DNA of 64,000 nt, from assembly GCA_910589035.1 (NCBI GenBank), contig CAJUSI010000026.1, positions 62,001 through 126,000 on the forward strand, in the 5' to 3' direction. The position numbers and the translations under genes are program-made. This document shows, piece after piece, positions 17,304 to 26,330 of this stretch. The notes beneath the pieces were generated by a model, which saw nothing but the letters and a program-made list of their open reading frames with translations, ran no database searches and had not been told where the DNA came from. The DNA is from an uncultured Acetatifactor sp. GTDB lineage: Bacteria > Bacillota > Clostridia > Lachnospirales > Lachnospiraceae. Numbering within the stretch: the first letter of the stretch is position 1; every line of letters begins with the position of its first letter.

Positions 17304-17495
17304 GAAATTATCCCTATGTCCTTATGTAAAATCCCTGTCAGTATATCATATTTTTTCGGTTTCTACAAATACAATTCCTTTCGATTTCACGAAGTGTTTT
17401 GCTTTATCTCTTTCCTTTTCCTGTTATCCATGATAAAATAAAACAGCGAAATGCTTCGATTGGCATAAGTATCAAAGCGCACAGGGAGTATCATT

Positions 17496-19892
17496 ATGAA
17501 TCAGAAGGTATTAAACACATTAGAATATAATAAGATCCTGGAAATGCTTGCGGCAAAGGCAAATTCTGCGCCCGGCAAAAAGCTCTGCCGGGAGCTGCTC
17601 CCCTCCGTGGATCCGGAGGAGATTCAGAGCAGCCAGCGGCAGACTGCGGACGCCCTGCGCCGGCTGTTCCGGGACGGCAGCACTTCTTTCGGCAACAATA
17701 AAGATATGGGCCTGACCATCCGATCCCTGGAAATCGGCAGCACCCTGTCCATTCCGGAGCTGCTGGGGATTGCATCCCTGCAGGATAATGTATCCCGCAT
17801 CAAGGCCTATGGCAGAAGGGACAGGGGCGGGGCGGACGGGGACAGACAGCCCGACTCGCTGGATGAACATTTCGAGCACCTGACTCCCCTGACCCAGCTG
17901 GCCGCCGAGATCCACCGCTGTATTCTTTCCGAGGAAGAGATTGCCGACGACGCCAGCCCGAAGTTAAAGGGCATCCGCCGTTCCATGATACAGACCAATG
18001 ACAAAATACACAGCCAGCTCACTTCCATGCTGGGCGGCTCTTACCGCAGCTATCTGCAGGATGCGGTGGTTACCATGCGGAACGGACGTTACTGCATTCC
18101 CATCAAGGCGGAATACAAGGGACAGGTCAACGGCATGATCCACGACCAGTCAGCCACTGGCTCCACTTACTTCATCGAGCCCGCCGCCGTGGTGAACCTG
18201 AACAACCGGCTGCGCGAGCTGGAGCTGGAAGAAAAGGAAGAAATCGGCAGGATTCTGGCTGATTTGAGCGCTCAGGCAGCCGCGCATACAAAGGAGCTGG
18301 CCGATAATCAGAAGATCATGACTCTCCTGGACTTTATCTTCGCCAAGGCGGAGCTTGCCATGGAGATGAACGCCACACAGCCCCTTTTCAATACGGAGCA
18401 GTATATCCATATCCGAAAGGGCCGCCATCCCCTGCTGAACAAGAAGAAGGTGGTGCCCATAGATATCCACCTGGGCCGGGATTTCGATCTGCTGATCATC
18501 ACCGGACCCAACACGGGCGGTAAAACAGTCTCTCTGAAAACGGTGGGGCTCTTTACTCTGATGGGCCAGGCCGGGCTGCACATTCCGGCTCTGGACCGTT
18601 CGGAGCTGTCTATATTTACGGAGGTATATGCGGATATCGGAGATGAACAGAGCATCGAGCAGAGTCTGTCCACCTTCTCCTCCCATATGAAGAGCATTGT
18701 CCATATCCTGGGCAATGCCGATTCGGATTCCCTGTGCCTGTTCGACGAGCTGGGAGCGGGAACGGATCCCACGGAGGGTGCGGCCCTTGCCATTTCCATT
18801 CTGAATTATCTCCATGACAGGGGAATCCGCACCATGGCCACCACCCATTACAGTGAGCTGAAGATTTATGCCCTTTCCACCTCCTTTGTGGAGAACGCCT
18901 GCTGTGAATTCAACGTGGAGACCCTGCAGCCCACTTACAGGCTGCTGATCGGCGTGCCCGGAAAGAGCAATGCGTTTGCGATTTCTTCCAAGCTGGGGCT
19001 GTCGGATGAGATCATCAATGCCGCCAGAGAACAGATCGGCAAGGAGGACAAGAGCTTTGAGGATGTAATCTCCGACCTGGAGCAGAGCCGGCTGACCATT
19101 GAGAAGGAGCAGCGGGAAATTATTCAGTACAAGGAACGGATCCGTACCCTGCAGGAACAGCTCCAGCAGAAAAACGAGAAAATCGACCAGGCGAAGGACC
19201 GCATTCTGAGAGAGGCAAACGAGCAGGCAAGAGCCATTCTGCAGGAGGCCAAGGAGGTTGCTGACGAAACCATCCGCGACTTCAATAAGGCCAATGCCGG
19301 AACCGATATCCGGGAGCTGGAGAAGAAACGTCAGAAGGTGCGGGACAAAATAAACGAGAAAAGCGAGCGTCTGTCTGTAGGAAGCAAAAGCCTGAAACAG
19401 CCGGAGAAGAAAACCCTGGACCCCAAAAAGCTGAAAAAGGGAGATATGGTCAGAATTCTCTCCATGGGGCTGACCGGAACGGTCAGTACCCTCCCCGATG
19501 CAAAGGGCGCATTATTCGTGCAATGCGGCATTATCCGCACCCACACGAATGTGAAGGACCTGGCCTATGCGGAGGAACCCTCCTCCGTCCCCGCCGCCCG
19601 CTACAATTCTTCCGGCTCCGGCAAGATTAAAATGTCCAAATCCCTGTCCGTCTCTACGGAAATCAATCTCCTGGGCAAGACGGTGGACGAGGCCCTTTCC
19701 CTGCTGGATAAATATCTGGACGATGCCTACCTGGCCCATCTGCCCAGCGTCCGGGTGGTGCACGGCAAGGGAACGGGGGCGCTGCGCAGCGCCGTACACG
19801 GGCATTTAAAGAGGCTGAAATATGTGAAGGAATACCGGCTGGGTGAATACGGCGAGGGGGATTCCGGCGTCACTATAGTGACCTTCAAATGA
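17496..19892 (+). CDS. mutS2: MutS2 family endonuclease / ribosome-rescue factor
   Basis: A 798-residue protein with the MutS2 order: core and clamp helices, ATPase with Walker A GPNTGGKTVSLKT (about 335-347) and Walker B LCLFDELGAGTDPTEGAAL, a long coiled-coil (about 520-640), and a C-terminal Smr domain (about 717-798; INLLGKTVDEAL, VVHGKGTGALR). In other bacteria MutS2 suppresses recombination or splits collided ribosomes. The mismatch-recognition domain I of MutS is absent, as expected. ATG at 17496 follows AGGGAGT. It is divergent from rsmG across a 190-bp gap. Confidence 0.95.
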   Translation: MNQKVLNTLEYNKILEMLAAKANSAPGKKLCRELLPSVDPEEIQSSQRQTADALRRLFRDGSTSFGNNKDMGLTIRSLEIGSTLSIPELLGIASLQDNVSRIKAYGRRDRGGADGDRQPDSLDEHFEHLTPLTQLAAEIHRCILSEEEIADDASPKLKGIRRSMIQTNDKIHSQLTSMLGGSYRSYLQDAVVTMRNGRYCIPIKAEYKGQVNGMIHDQSATGSTYFIEPAAVVNLNNRLRELELEEKEEIGRILADLSAQAAAHTKELADNQKIMTLLDFIFAKAELAMEMNATQPLFNTEQYIHIRKGRHPLLNKKKVVPIDIHLGRDFDLLIITGPNTGGKTVSLKTVGLFTLMGQAGLHIPALDRSELSIFTEVYADIGDEQSIEQSLSTFSSHMKSIVHILGNADSDSLCLFDELGAGTDPTEGAALAISILNYLHDRGIRTMATTHYSELKIYALSTSFVENACCEFNVETLQPTYRLLIGVPGKSNAFAISSKLGLSDEIINAAREQIGKEDKSFEDVISDLEQSRLTIEKEQREIIQYKERIRTLQEQLQQKNEKIDQAKDRILREANEQARAILQEAKEVADETIRDFNKANAGTDIRELEKKRQKVRDKINEKSERLSVGSKSLKQPEKKTLDPKKLKKGDMVRILSMGLTGTVSTLPDAKGALFVQCGIIRTHTNVKDLAYAEEPSSVPAARYNSSGSGKIKMSKSLSVSTEINLLGKTVDEALSLLDKYLDDAYLAHLPSVRVVHGKGTGALRSAVHGHLKRLKYVKEYRLGEYGEGDSGVTIVTFK

Positions 19893-20028
19893 CGGCGCTT
19901 CGGGCCATGTACTGCCGGCCCGGACAGCCCGGAACCAGAATGCGCAGGCTTCCATGGTTAAGCACCCGAAAAGCGCCGGAGTTTACAGGCGGATTTTGGA
20001 TTTTTGGAGAGAAAGAGGTACATTCCAT

Positions 20029-20736
20029 ATGGCAAATAAACAGAAAATATTAATTGTGGACGATGACAATAATATAGCGGAGCTGATTGCTCTCTATCTG
20101 ACAAAGGAATGCTATGAGACAAAAATAGTGAACGACGGAGAATCGGTATTGCCCGCCATGGAAAGCTTTGCCCCCAATCTGATTCTGTTGGATATCATGC
20201 TTCCGGGCATGGACGGCTATCAGGTATGCCGGGAGGTCAGGACAAGTCATTCCGTGCCCATTATCATGCTCTCAGCAAAGGGAGAGATATTTGACAAGGT
20301 GCTGGGCTTGGAGCTTGGGGCTGACGATTATATCGAGAAGCCCTTTGATTCCAAGGAGCTGGTGGCAAGGGCAAAGGCCGTACTGCGCCGCTACAAGCCC
20401 GCCGGGCCCGCTGCACCTGCCGGGCCCGCCGAAAAGAGTGTACAGTATACCGATCTGTCCGTCAACCTGACCAATTATTCCGTGGTCTACAAGGGACGAA
20501 ATATAGATATGCCGCCCAAGGAACTGGAGCTTCTATACTTTCTTGCCTCCTCTCCCAACCATGTGTTTACCAGGGAGCAGCTTCTGGATCAGCTCTGGGG
20601 GTATGAGTACATCGGCGATACCCGCACAGTGGATGTGCATATCAAGCGCCTCAGGGAGAAAATCAAGGATCATGCCAACTGGAAGCTGACCACCATCTGG
20701 GGCGTGGGATACAAATTTGAGGTACGCAGTTCATGA
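20029..20736 (+). CDS. OmpR/PhoB-family response regulator
   Basis: A 235-residue regulator. The receiver domain (1-115) has acidic pocket DDD (11-13), phospho-acceptor Asp55 in LILLDIMLPGMDG, a conserved Ser in MLSAKG and Lys in EKPF. An Ala/Pro-rich hinge (AGPAAPAGPAE) precedes a winged-helix DNA-binding domain (about 140-232; TREQLLDQLWGY, TRTVDVHIKRLREKI). I use ATG at 20029 with AAAGAGGT upstream rather than the longer frame from 19954. Its stop overlaps the kinase gene start by four bases (ATGA), so the pair is coupled. Confidence 0.95.
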   Translation: MANKQKILIVDDDNNIAELIALYLTKECYETKIVNDGESVLPAMESFAPNLILLDIMLPGMDGYQVCREVRTSHSVPIIMLSAKGEIFDKVLGLELGADDYIEKPFDSKELVARAKAVLRRYKPAGPAAPAGPAEKSVQYTDLSVNLTNYSVVYKGRNIDMPPKELELLYFLASSPNHVFTREQLLDQLWGYEYIGDTRTVDVHIKRLREKIKDHANWKLTTIWGVGYKFEVRSS

Positions 20737-22154
20737 GAAAGACCCTATATCTGAAATTTATACTGGCCTATTTTATCTTCGGTGTGTTCAGCTTTATCTT
20801 TGTCACCATCTTTGTCCCCAGCATGACCCGGGAACATTTTACCCGGGAAAAGGCCGAGCACCTCTACATGGAGGCGAATCATATCTCCGATACCTATGCC
20901 GCAGGTCTTTACACCCGTGAGACAGACCTGGAAACGGTGAAAACCCAGCTGGACACTCTTGCCCTCTATCTGGACTCCACCATCCGGATTGTCAATCCCT
21001 CCGGCAGCGTGGTATTGGACACGGCCGCTCCCATCAATGTGGAGGACGTTGTCATGATAGAAAATTTCGACCCCACTGCCACCAGCGGCTCTTACTACAT
21101 GATCAATGATTTCTTCGGAAATTTCGATTCGGAAATGCTGAGTGTCTTCTCCCCAATTACCTCCAGCTATATGGTGAAAGGCTATGTAGTCATTCACTGC
21201 AGTATGTCGGAAATTCAGGCTTCCTGCGACAGTATACTGAGCATTTCTTATATCACGCTGGTCATATTGCTCCTGCTCTCCCTGATCATCCTGATCTTTT
21301 TCACGGAAATGGTATATATTCCTCTGCGCAAGATCACCTATGCCACGGAACAGTATGCCGCCGGAAATATGCGCTATGAATTCCAGGTGGAAAGTGATGA
21401 TGAAATCGGCTATCTGGCCGCCTGTCTGAATTATATGGCCAGCAGAATCGCGGGTGCGGAGGATGATCAGAAGAAATTCGTGGCCAATGTATCCCATGAT
21501 TTCCGCTCCCCCCTGACTTCCATCCGGGGGTATCTGGAAGCCATGATCGACGGCACCATTCCTCAGGATATGCATGATAAGTATTTAAATATTGTGCTGA
21601 ATGAGACCGAGCGGCTTACCAAGCTGACCAACAGCCTGCTGGCCCTGAACAATCTGAATACCAAGGGAATGCTGCTGGACCGCACGGATTTTGACATCAA
21701 CGACGTAATCCGCTCCACAGCTGCCTCCTTCGAGGGCACCTGCCGCCAGAGAAATATAATGATCGAGCTGGTACTGACCGGCGATGATATGCTCGTCAAT
21801 GCGGATATGGAAAAAATCCAGCAGGTACTTTACAACCTGCTGGACAATGCAATCAAATTCAGTCATTCCAACTCCGCCATCAGAGTGGAAACTTCCATAA
21901 AGGGCAATAAGCTTTTTGTCTCCGTCAAGGACACCGGTATCGGTATTCCAAAAGAGGATTTAAAGCTGATCTGGAACCGTTTTTACAAATCCGATCTCTC
22001 CCGGGGCAGGGATAAAAGGGGGACGGGCCTTGGGCTCTCCATCGTGAAGGAAATCATCAACTGCCATGGGGAGCATATCAATGTCATCAGCACCGAGGGG
22101 GTGGGAAGCGAATTTATCTTCTCCCTTTCCCAGTCCGAGGAGGATGAGGATTGA
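20733..22154 (+). CDS. Membrane sensor histidine kinase, partner of the OmpR-type regulator
   Basis: A 473-residue kinase. It has two membrane segments (about 6-28 and 168-195) around an extracytoplasmic domain of 140 residues, then a HAMP domain, HisKA with VANVSHDFRSPLTSIRG (His about 256), and HATPase with NLLDNAIKFS, VKDTGIGIPKEDL and GTGLGLSIVKEI. It is typical of EnvZ/PhoR-like kinases. The signal is unknown. The start overlaps the regulator stop by 4 nt. The gene ends just before a 47-bp tandem repeat shared with the convergent ECF gene. Confidence 0.95.
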   Translation: MRKTLYLKFILAYFIFGVFSFIFVTIFVPSMTREHFTREKAEHLYMEANHISDTYAAGLYTRETDLETVKTQLDTLALYLDSTIRIVNPSGSVVLDTAAPINVEDVVMIENFDPTATSGSYYMINDFFGNFDSEMLSVFSPITSSYMVKGYVVIHCSMSEIQASCDSILSISYITLVILLLLSLIILIFFTEMVYIPLRKITYATEQYAAGNMRYEFQVESDDEIGYLAACLNYMASRIAGAEDDQKKFVANVSHDFRSPLTSIRGYLEAMIDGTIPQDMHDKYLNIVLNETERLTKLTNSLLALNNLNTKGMLLDRTDFDINDVIRSTAASFEGTCRQRNIMIELVLTGDDMLVNADMEKIQQVLYNLLDNAIKFSHSNSAIRVETSIKGNKLFVSVKDTGIGIPKEDLKLIWNRFYKSDLSRGRDKRGTGLGLSIVKEIINCHGEHINVISTEGVGSEFIFSLSQSEEDED

Positions 22155-22189
22155 CCCCATGGCCCCTCCGGATTCGTCACCGCAGCTTC

Positions 22190-22350
22190 CGGCAGGCGCT
22201 TCATCGTTTCCCGGCGGGGATTCCTCACCGCATCCCCGGCAGGCGCTTCATCGTTTCTCGGCGGGGATTCCTCACCGCATCCCCGGCAGGCGCTTCATCG
22301 TTTCCCGGCGGGGATTCCTCACCGCATCCCCGGCAGGCGCTTCATGGCCT
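22190..22350. repeat. 47-bp tandem repeat at the end of the ECF S-component gene
   Basis: CGGCAGGCGCTTCATCG starts at 22190, 22237, 22284 and 22331, exactly 47 bp apart. Three units are nearly identical and the fourth merges into the coding end of the ECF S-component gene. Each unit carries, on the minus strand, the last codons MKRLPGMR and stop of that gene, so the gene tail has been copied downstream. Confidence 0.92.
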
Positions 22351-22867
22351 CCCGGACAGGCTTGTACAGTACCAGCATCAGGACAAAGTTTCCGATTCCA
22401 TGGGCAATATCATAGGGAATCCCTGCCACCCACCAGGTGAAACCGGCATAAAGGCCGCTCCGCAGGCCGTTGCCCGCCGCCCCGATCACCACATAGGGGA
22501 TGGCAAAAAGCATCCCGAAGAGCAGGCCAAAGCTTCCCGACAGGATGCTCCAGAAGAGAACGGACTCCTGTCTGCGGAAAAGCCATGCCGCCAGTGCCAG
22601 AAGAGGCCAGGCATACAGGTAGGATATCCACCAGAGATTGATTCCGTACAGCAATCCCTCCACCAGTACAAAAGCCGGTATTGCGAACAGAACTCTCCAC
22701 CTGAAAAAAAGTGTGAACAGAATTATCCAGAAGCTGACCAGCTCAATGTTGGGCAGAAAACTCAAGGCCAGCTTGCTTACTTCCATCACCGCTACCATCA
22801 TACCCATGAGGGTGAGATCCAGGATCCTGATTTCTACATGGCGTTTTATCTTTCTTTGCTCTTGCAT
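22319..22867 (-). CDS. ECF transporter S component, probably corrinoid-specific
   Basis: A 182-residue integral membrane protein with about five to six hydrophobic segments. It begins with a charged IKRHVEIRILDLTLMGMMVAV helix, as in ECF substrate-binding (S) subunits. It would bind a vitamin and work with the shared EcfA/EcfT energising module, which is not encoded here. It follows a DUF4430 gene behind a cobalamin riboswitch, so a corrinoid or precursor is the likely cargo (inferred). ATG at 22867 follows AGGAGATAAA. Its 3' end is duplicated in the adjacent 47-bp repeats. Confidence 0.8.
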   Translation of the reverse strand: MQEQRKIKRHVEIRILDLTLMGMMVAVMEVSKLALSFLPNIELVSFWIILFTLFFRWRVLFAIPAFVLVEGLLYGINLWWISYLYAWPLLALAAWLFRRQESVLFWSILSGSFGLLFGMLFAIPYVVIGAAGNGLRSGLYAGFTWWVAGIPYDIAHGIGNFVLMLVLYKPVREAMKRLPGMR

Positions 22868-22977
22868 TTTATCTCCTGTTTTCTCTTAAACGACCATATA
22901 CCCGACTCGGTTGAATGCCTCTGCACCGCACCTGTGAATATGTTTCCCCGCAATCTTTTATCAGACTTATATTACTT

Positions 22978-23023
22978 CGGCCTGATATATATCCTGTGGA
23001 ACTCAGTGAAGTATATCAGGCCG
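22978..23023. other. Inverted repeat between the DUF4430 and ECF genes
   Basis: CGGCCTGATATA (22978-22989) and its exact complement (23012-23023) with a 22-nt loop, inside the operon. There is no T-run, so a processing or stabilising stem is more likely than a terminator. Confidence 0.6.
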
Positions 23024-23038
23024 GAGAAGGCTGTCAGA

Positions 23039-23455
23039 TTATTCTGCAGGAGTATATACAATAGAATATTCATCTCCATCGTTCACAGGCTGTTTATCAA
23101 TTCCGTAATTCCCATACTCGCCGTTTACCAGAAAGTTCCAATAGGCATTGTCCAGGGAATAATCCGCCCTCTCACCGTTCACTGTATCCACCATCATACC
23201 GTATTCTTCGCTCTCCGTGCCGGAAAAGGTCAGGCCCTCCGCCTCTTCCATGGCCTGGCGAAGATATTCCGCATCCGTCTTCACCGAGTAAGAGGTCGTC
23301 TCCTCCCTGGAATTTACCACATTGATTGTAATAGACTTACTGCCCTCCGTGGGCTTGGCACGGAATACATTGTAGATTATGGCAAATGCCCCGATCACCA
23401 CTACCAATGCAATCAATCCGATAATCAGTTTCTTGTTTCCGCTTTTGTTTTCCAT
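23039..23455 (-). CDS. Membrane-anchored DUF4430 (transcobalamin-C-like) protein
   Basis: A 138-residue protein. It has a short basic N-terminus (MENKSGNKK) and one membrane anchor (about 8-30, LIIGLIALVVVIGAFAIIYNV). The extracytoplasmic domain has SITINVVN, TDAEYLRQAMEEAEGL and SLDNAYWNFLVNGEYGNYGIDKQPVNDGDEYSIVY split by variable loops. That is the DUF4430 fold, related to the C-terminal domain of vertebrate cobalamin carriers. Lying after a cobalamin riboswitch and before an ECF S component, it is probably an outside-surface corrinoid binder. I choose ATG at 23455, seven bases after GGAGGAG; an upstream in-frame ATG at 23467 overlaps that site. Confidence 0.85.
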   Translation of the reverse strand: MENKSGNKKLIIGLIALVVVIGAFAIIYNVFRAKPTEGSKSITINVVNSREETTSYSVKTDAEYLRQAMEEAEGLTFSGTESEEYGMMVDTVNGERADYSLDNAYWNFLVNGEYGNYGIDKQPVNDGDEYSIVYTPAE

Positions 23456-23646
23456 ATTCTCCTCCATTCTCCGCTGCTTCAGCGCGGTCCCGTATTACAG
23501 AATTACCTTAGCTCAATTTTCTCAGGCCGATTCCGATACCTGTGATTCTAAAACAGCCGCGGTGATCCTGAATTATTTGCCCCTGTTTAATGGGCAGTCA
23601 AATAGCATGCCTCAAGCCTGACGCGTTTTTATATCGCAGGAGTCCT

Positions 23647-23676
23647 ATAATAGAATCTAAGTAAAGATTCTAATAT
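23647..23676. repeat. Palindromic repeat, ATAATAGAATC type (degenerate)
   Basis: ATAATAGAATCT followed by AGATTCTAATAT. The right arm has lost part of the outer pairing. It lies just downstream of the riboswitch terminator. Confidence 0.55.
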
Positions 23677-23692
23677 AAAAATCCTATAATAT

Positions 23693-23717
23693 AAAAAACT
23701 CCCGCCGCCGGCAGGAG
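23693..23717 (-). terminator. Intrinsic terminator, likely riboswitch expression platform
   Basis: On the minus strand CTCCTGCC, a 3-nt GGC loop and GGCGGGAG followed by TTTTTT. It lies between the cobalamin aptamer and the DUF4430 gene, in the right place to stop transcription when the cofactor is bound. Confidence 0.8.
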
Positions 23718-23829
23718 CTGATTTATGCGTCAAAAAATCGTACACAAGAATACAGGGAGATACGCAAAAACATTCATCTGCATACTCCGCATATTCCGTA
23801 CCAGCCAATTCCTCGTGGCTACCCGGCAC

Positions 23830-24010
23830 CCATCACAGGCAGGTCTTCTGGCTCGAGTATCCTCGCATTGTCTCCGGCCTTCCCGGGAAAATTCCCAGTG
23901 GCACATGCCGTCCGCAGACGGCTGAGACGCAGCTCCTCTCTTACAGCGACGAGATCGCGCAGGTTTCTCACCTGCTTCCCTTTTCACCGGACCAGGACTG
24001 TCGAAAAACA
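23830..24010 (-). promoter_or_regulatory. Cobalamin (adenosylcobalamin) riboswitch
   Basis: Reading the minus strand, the conserved blocks occur in order: GGGAAGCAGGTGAGAAAC, then CGCTGTAAG, GCCACTGGGAA, GGGAAGGC, CAATGCGAGGA and the B12-box-like AGCCAGAAGACCTGCC. This is the standard cobalamin-aptamer core with only minor changes (AGAAGACC for AGGAGACC). It is preceded by a promoter at 24128-24156 and followed by an intrinsic terminator and the DUF4430/ECF genes. Binding of B12 should switch the uptake genes off. Confidence 0.92.
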
Positions 24011-24127
24011 ACCCTCATATCTGCAATATCGTCCATATCTGTATCTTCAGCAGAACATATTGCGGGTAAACGCCATTGCCCGACAGTCCCTCCGGCACCT
24101 GTCATGTCTCTATTCACTTAAGTCATC

Positions 24128-24156
24128 ATTTTAGCATAGCTTTTCTAAAATGACAA
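24128..24156 (-). promoter_or_regulatory. Promoter of the cobalamin-riboswitch operon
   Basis: TTGTCA (24151-24156), 17-bp spacer, TAAAAT (24128-24133) on the minus strand. The spacer carries an 8-bp inverted repeat (CATTTTAG / CTAAAATG) that overlaps the -10 box. Confidence 0.7.
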
Positions 24157-24186
24157 TCCCCAAACAGAAAAATTACAGCACACTCT

Positions 24187-25317
24187 TCAGCAGTGTCCCC
24201 GTATCACTCTCACCAGCTCAAGCTTTTCATTCGTCAGCAGGACATCCCCCCGTTTTCCGAGTACAAGGGAACCTGCCTCTTCGTATATACCGATACTCCT
24301 GGCCGGATTCATGGTAGCGGCGGCGATTGCCTCCCCCATAGGAATGCCGAAGGATACGGCAGTGCGCATGCAGTCGAAGAGGTTGGTGGCGGAACCGGCG
24401 ATGGTACCGTCCGCCAGGGTGGCAAGCTTTCCGTTTACCGTCACCTGCTGTCCTCCCAGATCGTAGGTGCCGTTCTCCATTCCTGTGGCACGCATGGAAT
24501 CACTGATCAGCACAATCCTTCCCGGGAAAAGCTTAAAGGCCGCTCTCACCATGCTCTCATGCACATGAATACCGTCGCAGATGAGCTCCGCCATGCAATG
24601 CTCATCCTCCGAAGCCGCGCCGATAAGTCCCGGAGCGCGATGTCCCAGGGGCTGCATAGCGTTAAAGAGGTGGGTCACATGGTTTGCTCCCGCCTCCAGC
24701 GCCTTCTTCGCGGTATCATAATCCGTAGCGCTGTGTCCCAGAGAAATCGCCACTTCCTCATGAAGCTGCCTGGTAAACTCTATAGCGCCTTCCGCATTGG
24801 GAGCCAGTGTCACCAGCCGGATCAGGTTTCCGCAGGCCTCATTGCACTCTCTGAAAAACGCCACGTCGGGAGGCATAATGCATTCCGCCCTGTGTGCGCC
24901 CTTTTTGGATACGTCCAGGAAAGGTCCCTCCATATTGATACCCGCCACATGGGACAAGCTGCTTTCCGGGCCGCCGTCCTGCTCCCGGGCAAAGCCGCCC
25001 ATTTCCCTGAAAATCCTGCGCAGCTCCTCCTTCTCTATGGTCATGGATGTGGGACAATAAGAAGTAACGCCATGTGCATATTCATAGGCCAGTATCTTTT
25101 TTAGTCCCTCCATATCGCCGTCGGAGAAATCATGTCCCACGGCGCCGTGGCTGTGGACATCAATCAGCCCCGGAAGCACCATCAGACCCTCCGCATCTAT
25201 CTCCGATCGATCTGTGAGCCCATCCGGGCTTTCCACAATCCTTCCGTTTTCCAGATACAGGTCCTTCTTTATAAAGGTTTTATCCTCCTGAAAAACCCTG
25301 CCGTTCCTGATTATCAT
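24187..25317 (-). CDS. nagA: N-acetylglucosamine-6-phosphate deacetylase
   Basis: A 376-residue amidohydrolase. The metal-site motif DVHSHGAVGHDFSD (about 56-69) is followed by NMEGPFLD, SLGHSATDYDTA, HLFNAMQPLGHRAPG and the catalytic Asp in LISDSMRATG. It removes acetate from GlcNAc-6-phosphate in the cytoplasm to give glucosamine-6-phosphate, the substrate of NagB encoded upstream. ATG at 25317 follows GGAGGGAAAG. Together with nagB and the transglutaminase-fold gene on the same strand it indicates use of GlcNAc-containing glycans. Confidence 0.95.
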   Translation of the reverse strand: MIIRNGRVFQEDKTFIKKDLYLENGRIVESPDGLTDRSEIDAEGLMVLPGLIDVHSHGAVGHDFSDGDMEGLKKILAYEYAHGVTSYCPTSMTIEKEELRRIFREMGGFAREQDGGPESSLSHVAGINMEGPFLDVSKKGAHRAECIMPPDVAFFRECNEACGNLIRLVTLAPNAEGAIEFTRQLHEEVAISLGHSATDYDTAKKALEAGANHVTHLFNAMQPLGHRAPGLIGAASEDEHCMAELICDGIHVHESMVRAAFKLFPGRIVLISDSMRATGMENGTYDLGGQQVTVNGKLATLADGTIAGSATNLFDCMRTAVSFGIPMGEAIAAATMNPARSIGIYEEAGSLVLGKRGDVLLTNEKLELVRVIRGHC

Positions 25318-25338
25318 TGCTTCTTTCCCTCCGATTTC

Positions 25339-25500
25339 TTATTCCGGCTGCCGCCTTCGGCTGTTTGCTCCGGGTTCTTCGCTCCCGTTTCAGCTGTCCC
25401 CTGCAGAATTTCGCTCCGGGTCCTTCGCTTCCGTTCCAGCTTGCCTCCTGCAAATATTTGTTCCGGGTTCTACGGTTTATTCCGGCTGCCGCCTTCGGCT
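25339..25500. repeat. Degenerate direct repeats between nagA and nagB
   Basis: A 24-bp sequence containing CCGGCTGCCGCCTTCGGCT occurs identically at 25339-25362 and 25477-25500. Between them CCGGGTTCTTCGCTCCCGTT-like units recur three times. The 248-bp gap has no gene. Confidence 0.75.
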
Positions 25501-25565
25501 ATTTTATCCAGTCTCTTCACTTTTATCCCGGTTACAAGTCTGTTTCCATCTTATAGCAGCCAGCT

Positions 25566-26330
25566 TTACACTTCGTATATTCCGTCCTTCCAATCGGTCT
25601 TCTCGCGAACCAGCGTCAAAGCCGCCTCGTCGGCAATCACCACCACGTCGCTGTGCAGCTGCAAAACGGAGGCAGGTACATTGGGTGTCACGGAGCCGAA
25701 GCAGGAATCGTACACCGCCTTTGCCTTCGCTTCCCCGGAAGCCAGCAGGAGAATTTTCCTGGCGGACATGATATTTCCCACGCCCATGGTCAATGCATGG
25801 GTGGGCACCTCGTCTATAGAGGCAAAGAATCTGGCGTTGCTCTGCCTGGTCTCCTCGGTCAGCGTCACTACATGGGTTCCTTTCTCAAATACGGAAGAGG
25901 GCTCGTTAAATCCAATATGTCCGTTACCGCCGATGCCCAGAAGCTGCAGGTCAATGCCGCCCATGGCCGCAATCACTCCGTTGTAGCGCACGCACTCGGC
26001 TTCCGCATCCTCCGCAAGCCCGTTTGGCACATTGGTATCCTCTTTCCTGATATTTACATGGTTAAACAAATTATGATTCATGAAATAACGATAGCTCTGG
26101 TCATGCTCACCGGACAGCCCTTTATACTCGTCCAGGTTTACGCTGCGTATCCGTGAGAAATCCAGATCCCCCTCTTCATACCAGGCGATCAGCTGTTTGT
26201 AGGCTCCCACAGGAGTGGACCCCGTGGCAAGTCCCAGCACTGCGTCCGGCTTCATAATGATCTGGGCGGAAATAAGATTCGCCGCCTTCCGGCTTAAGTC
26301 ACTGTAATCCTTTGCTGCATAAATTTTCAT
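25566..26330 (-). CDS. nagB: Glucosamine-6-phosphate deaminase
   Basis: A 254-residue enzyme that isomerises and deaminates glucosamine-6-phosphate to fructose-6-phosphate and ammonia. Motifs: LGLATGSTPVGAYKQL (phosphate loop, about 32-47), VNLDEYKGL (catalytic Asp), GIGGNGHIGFNEPSS (active-site His and Glu) and TMGVGNIM. The NGH form, where enteric NagB has DGH, is as I recall it in Gram-positive NagB proteins. It lacks the allosteric C-terminal extension of the enteric enzyme. ATG at 26330 follows AAGGAAGGG. It lies between the transglutaminase-fold gene and nagA on the same strand. Confidence 0.95.
   Translation of the reverse strand: MKIYAAKDYSDLSRKAANLISAQIIMKPDAVLGLATGSTPVGAYKQLIAWYEEGDLDFSRIRSVNLDEYKGLSGEHDQSYRYFMNHNLFNHVNIRKEDTNVPNGLAEDAEAECVRYNGVIAAMGGIDLQLLGIGGNGHIGFNEPSSVFEKGTHVVTLTEETRQSNARFFASIDEVPTHALTMGVGNIMSARKILLLASGEAKAKAVYDSCFGSVTPNVPASVLQLHSDVVVIADEAALTLVREKTDWKDGIYEV

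Noticed and set aside
22190..22350. Possible CRISPR array
   Set aside because: The 47-bp units abut directly with no unique spacers and include a gene end, so they are a simple tandem repeat.
22151..23545. 464-codon plus-strand frame across the 47-bp repeats
   Set aside because: It is antisense to the ECF and DUF4430 genes and crosses intergenic sequence; its repeats are the DNA repeat read in the wrong strand.
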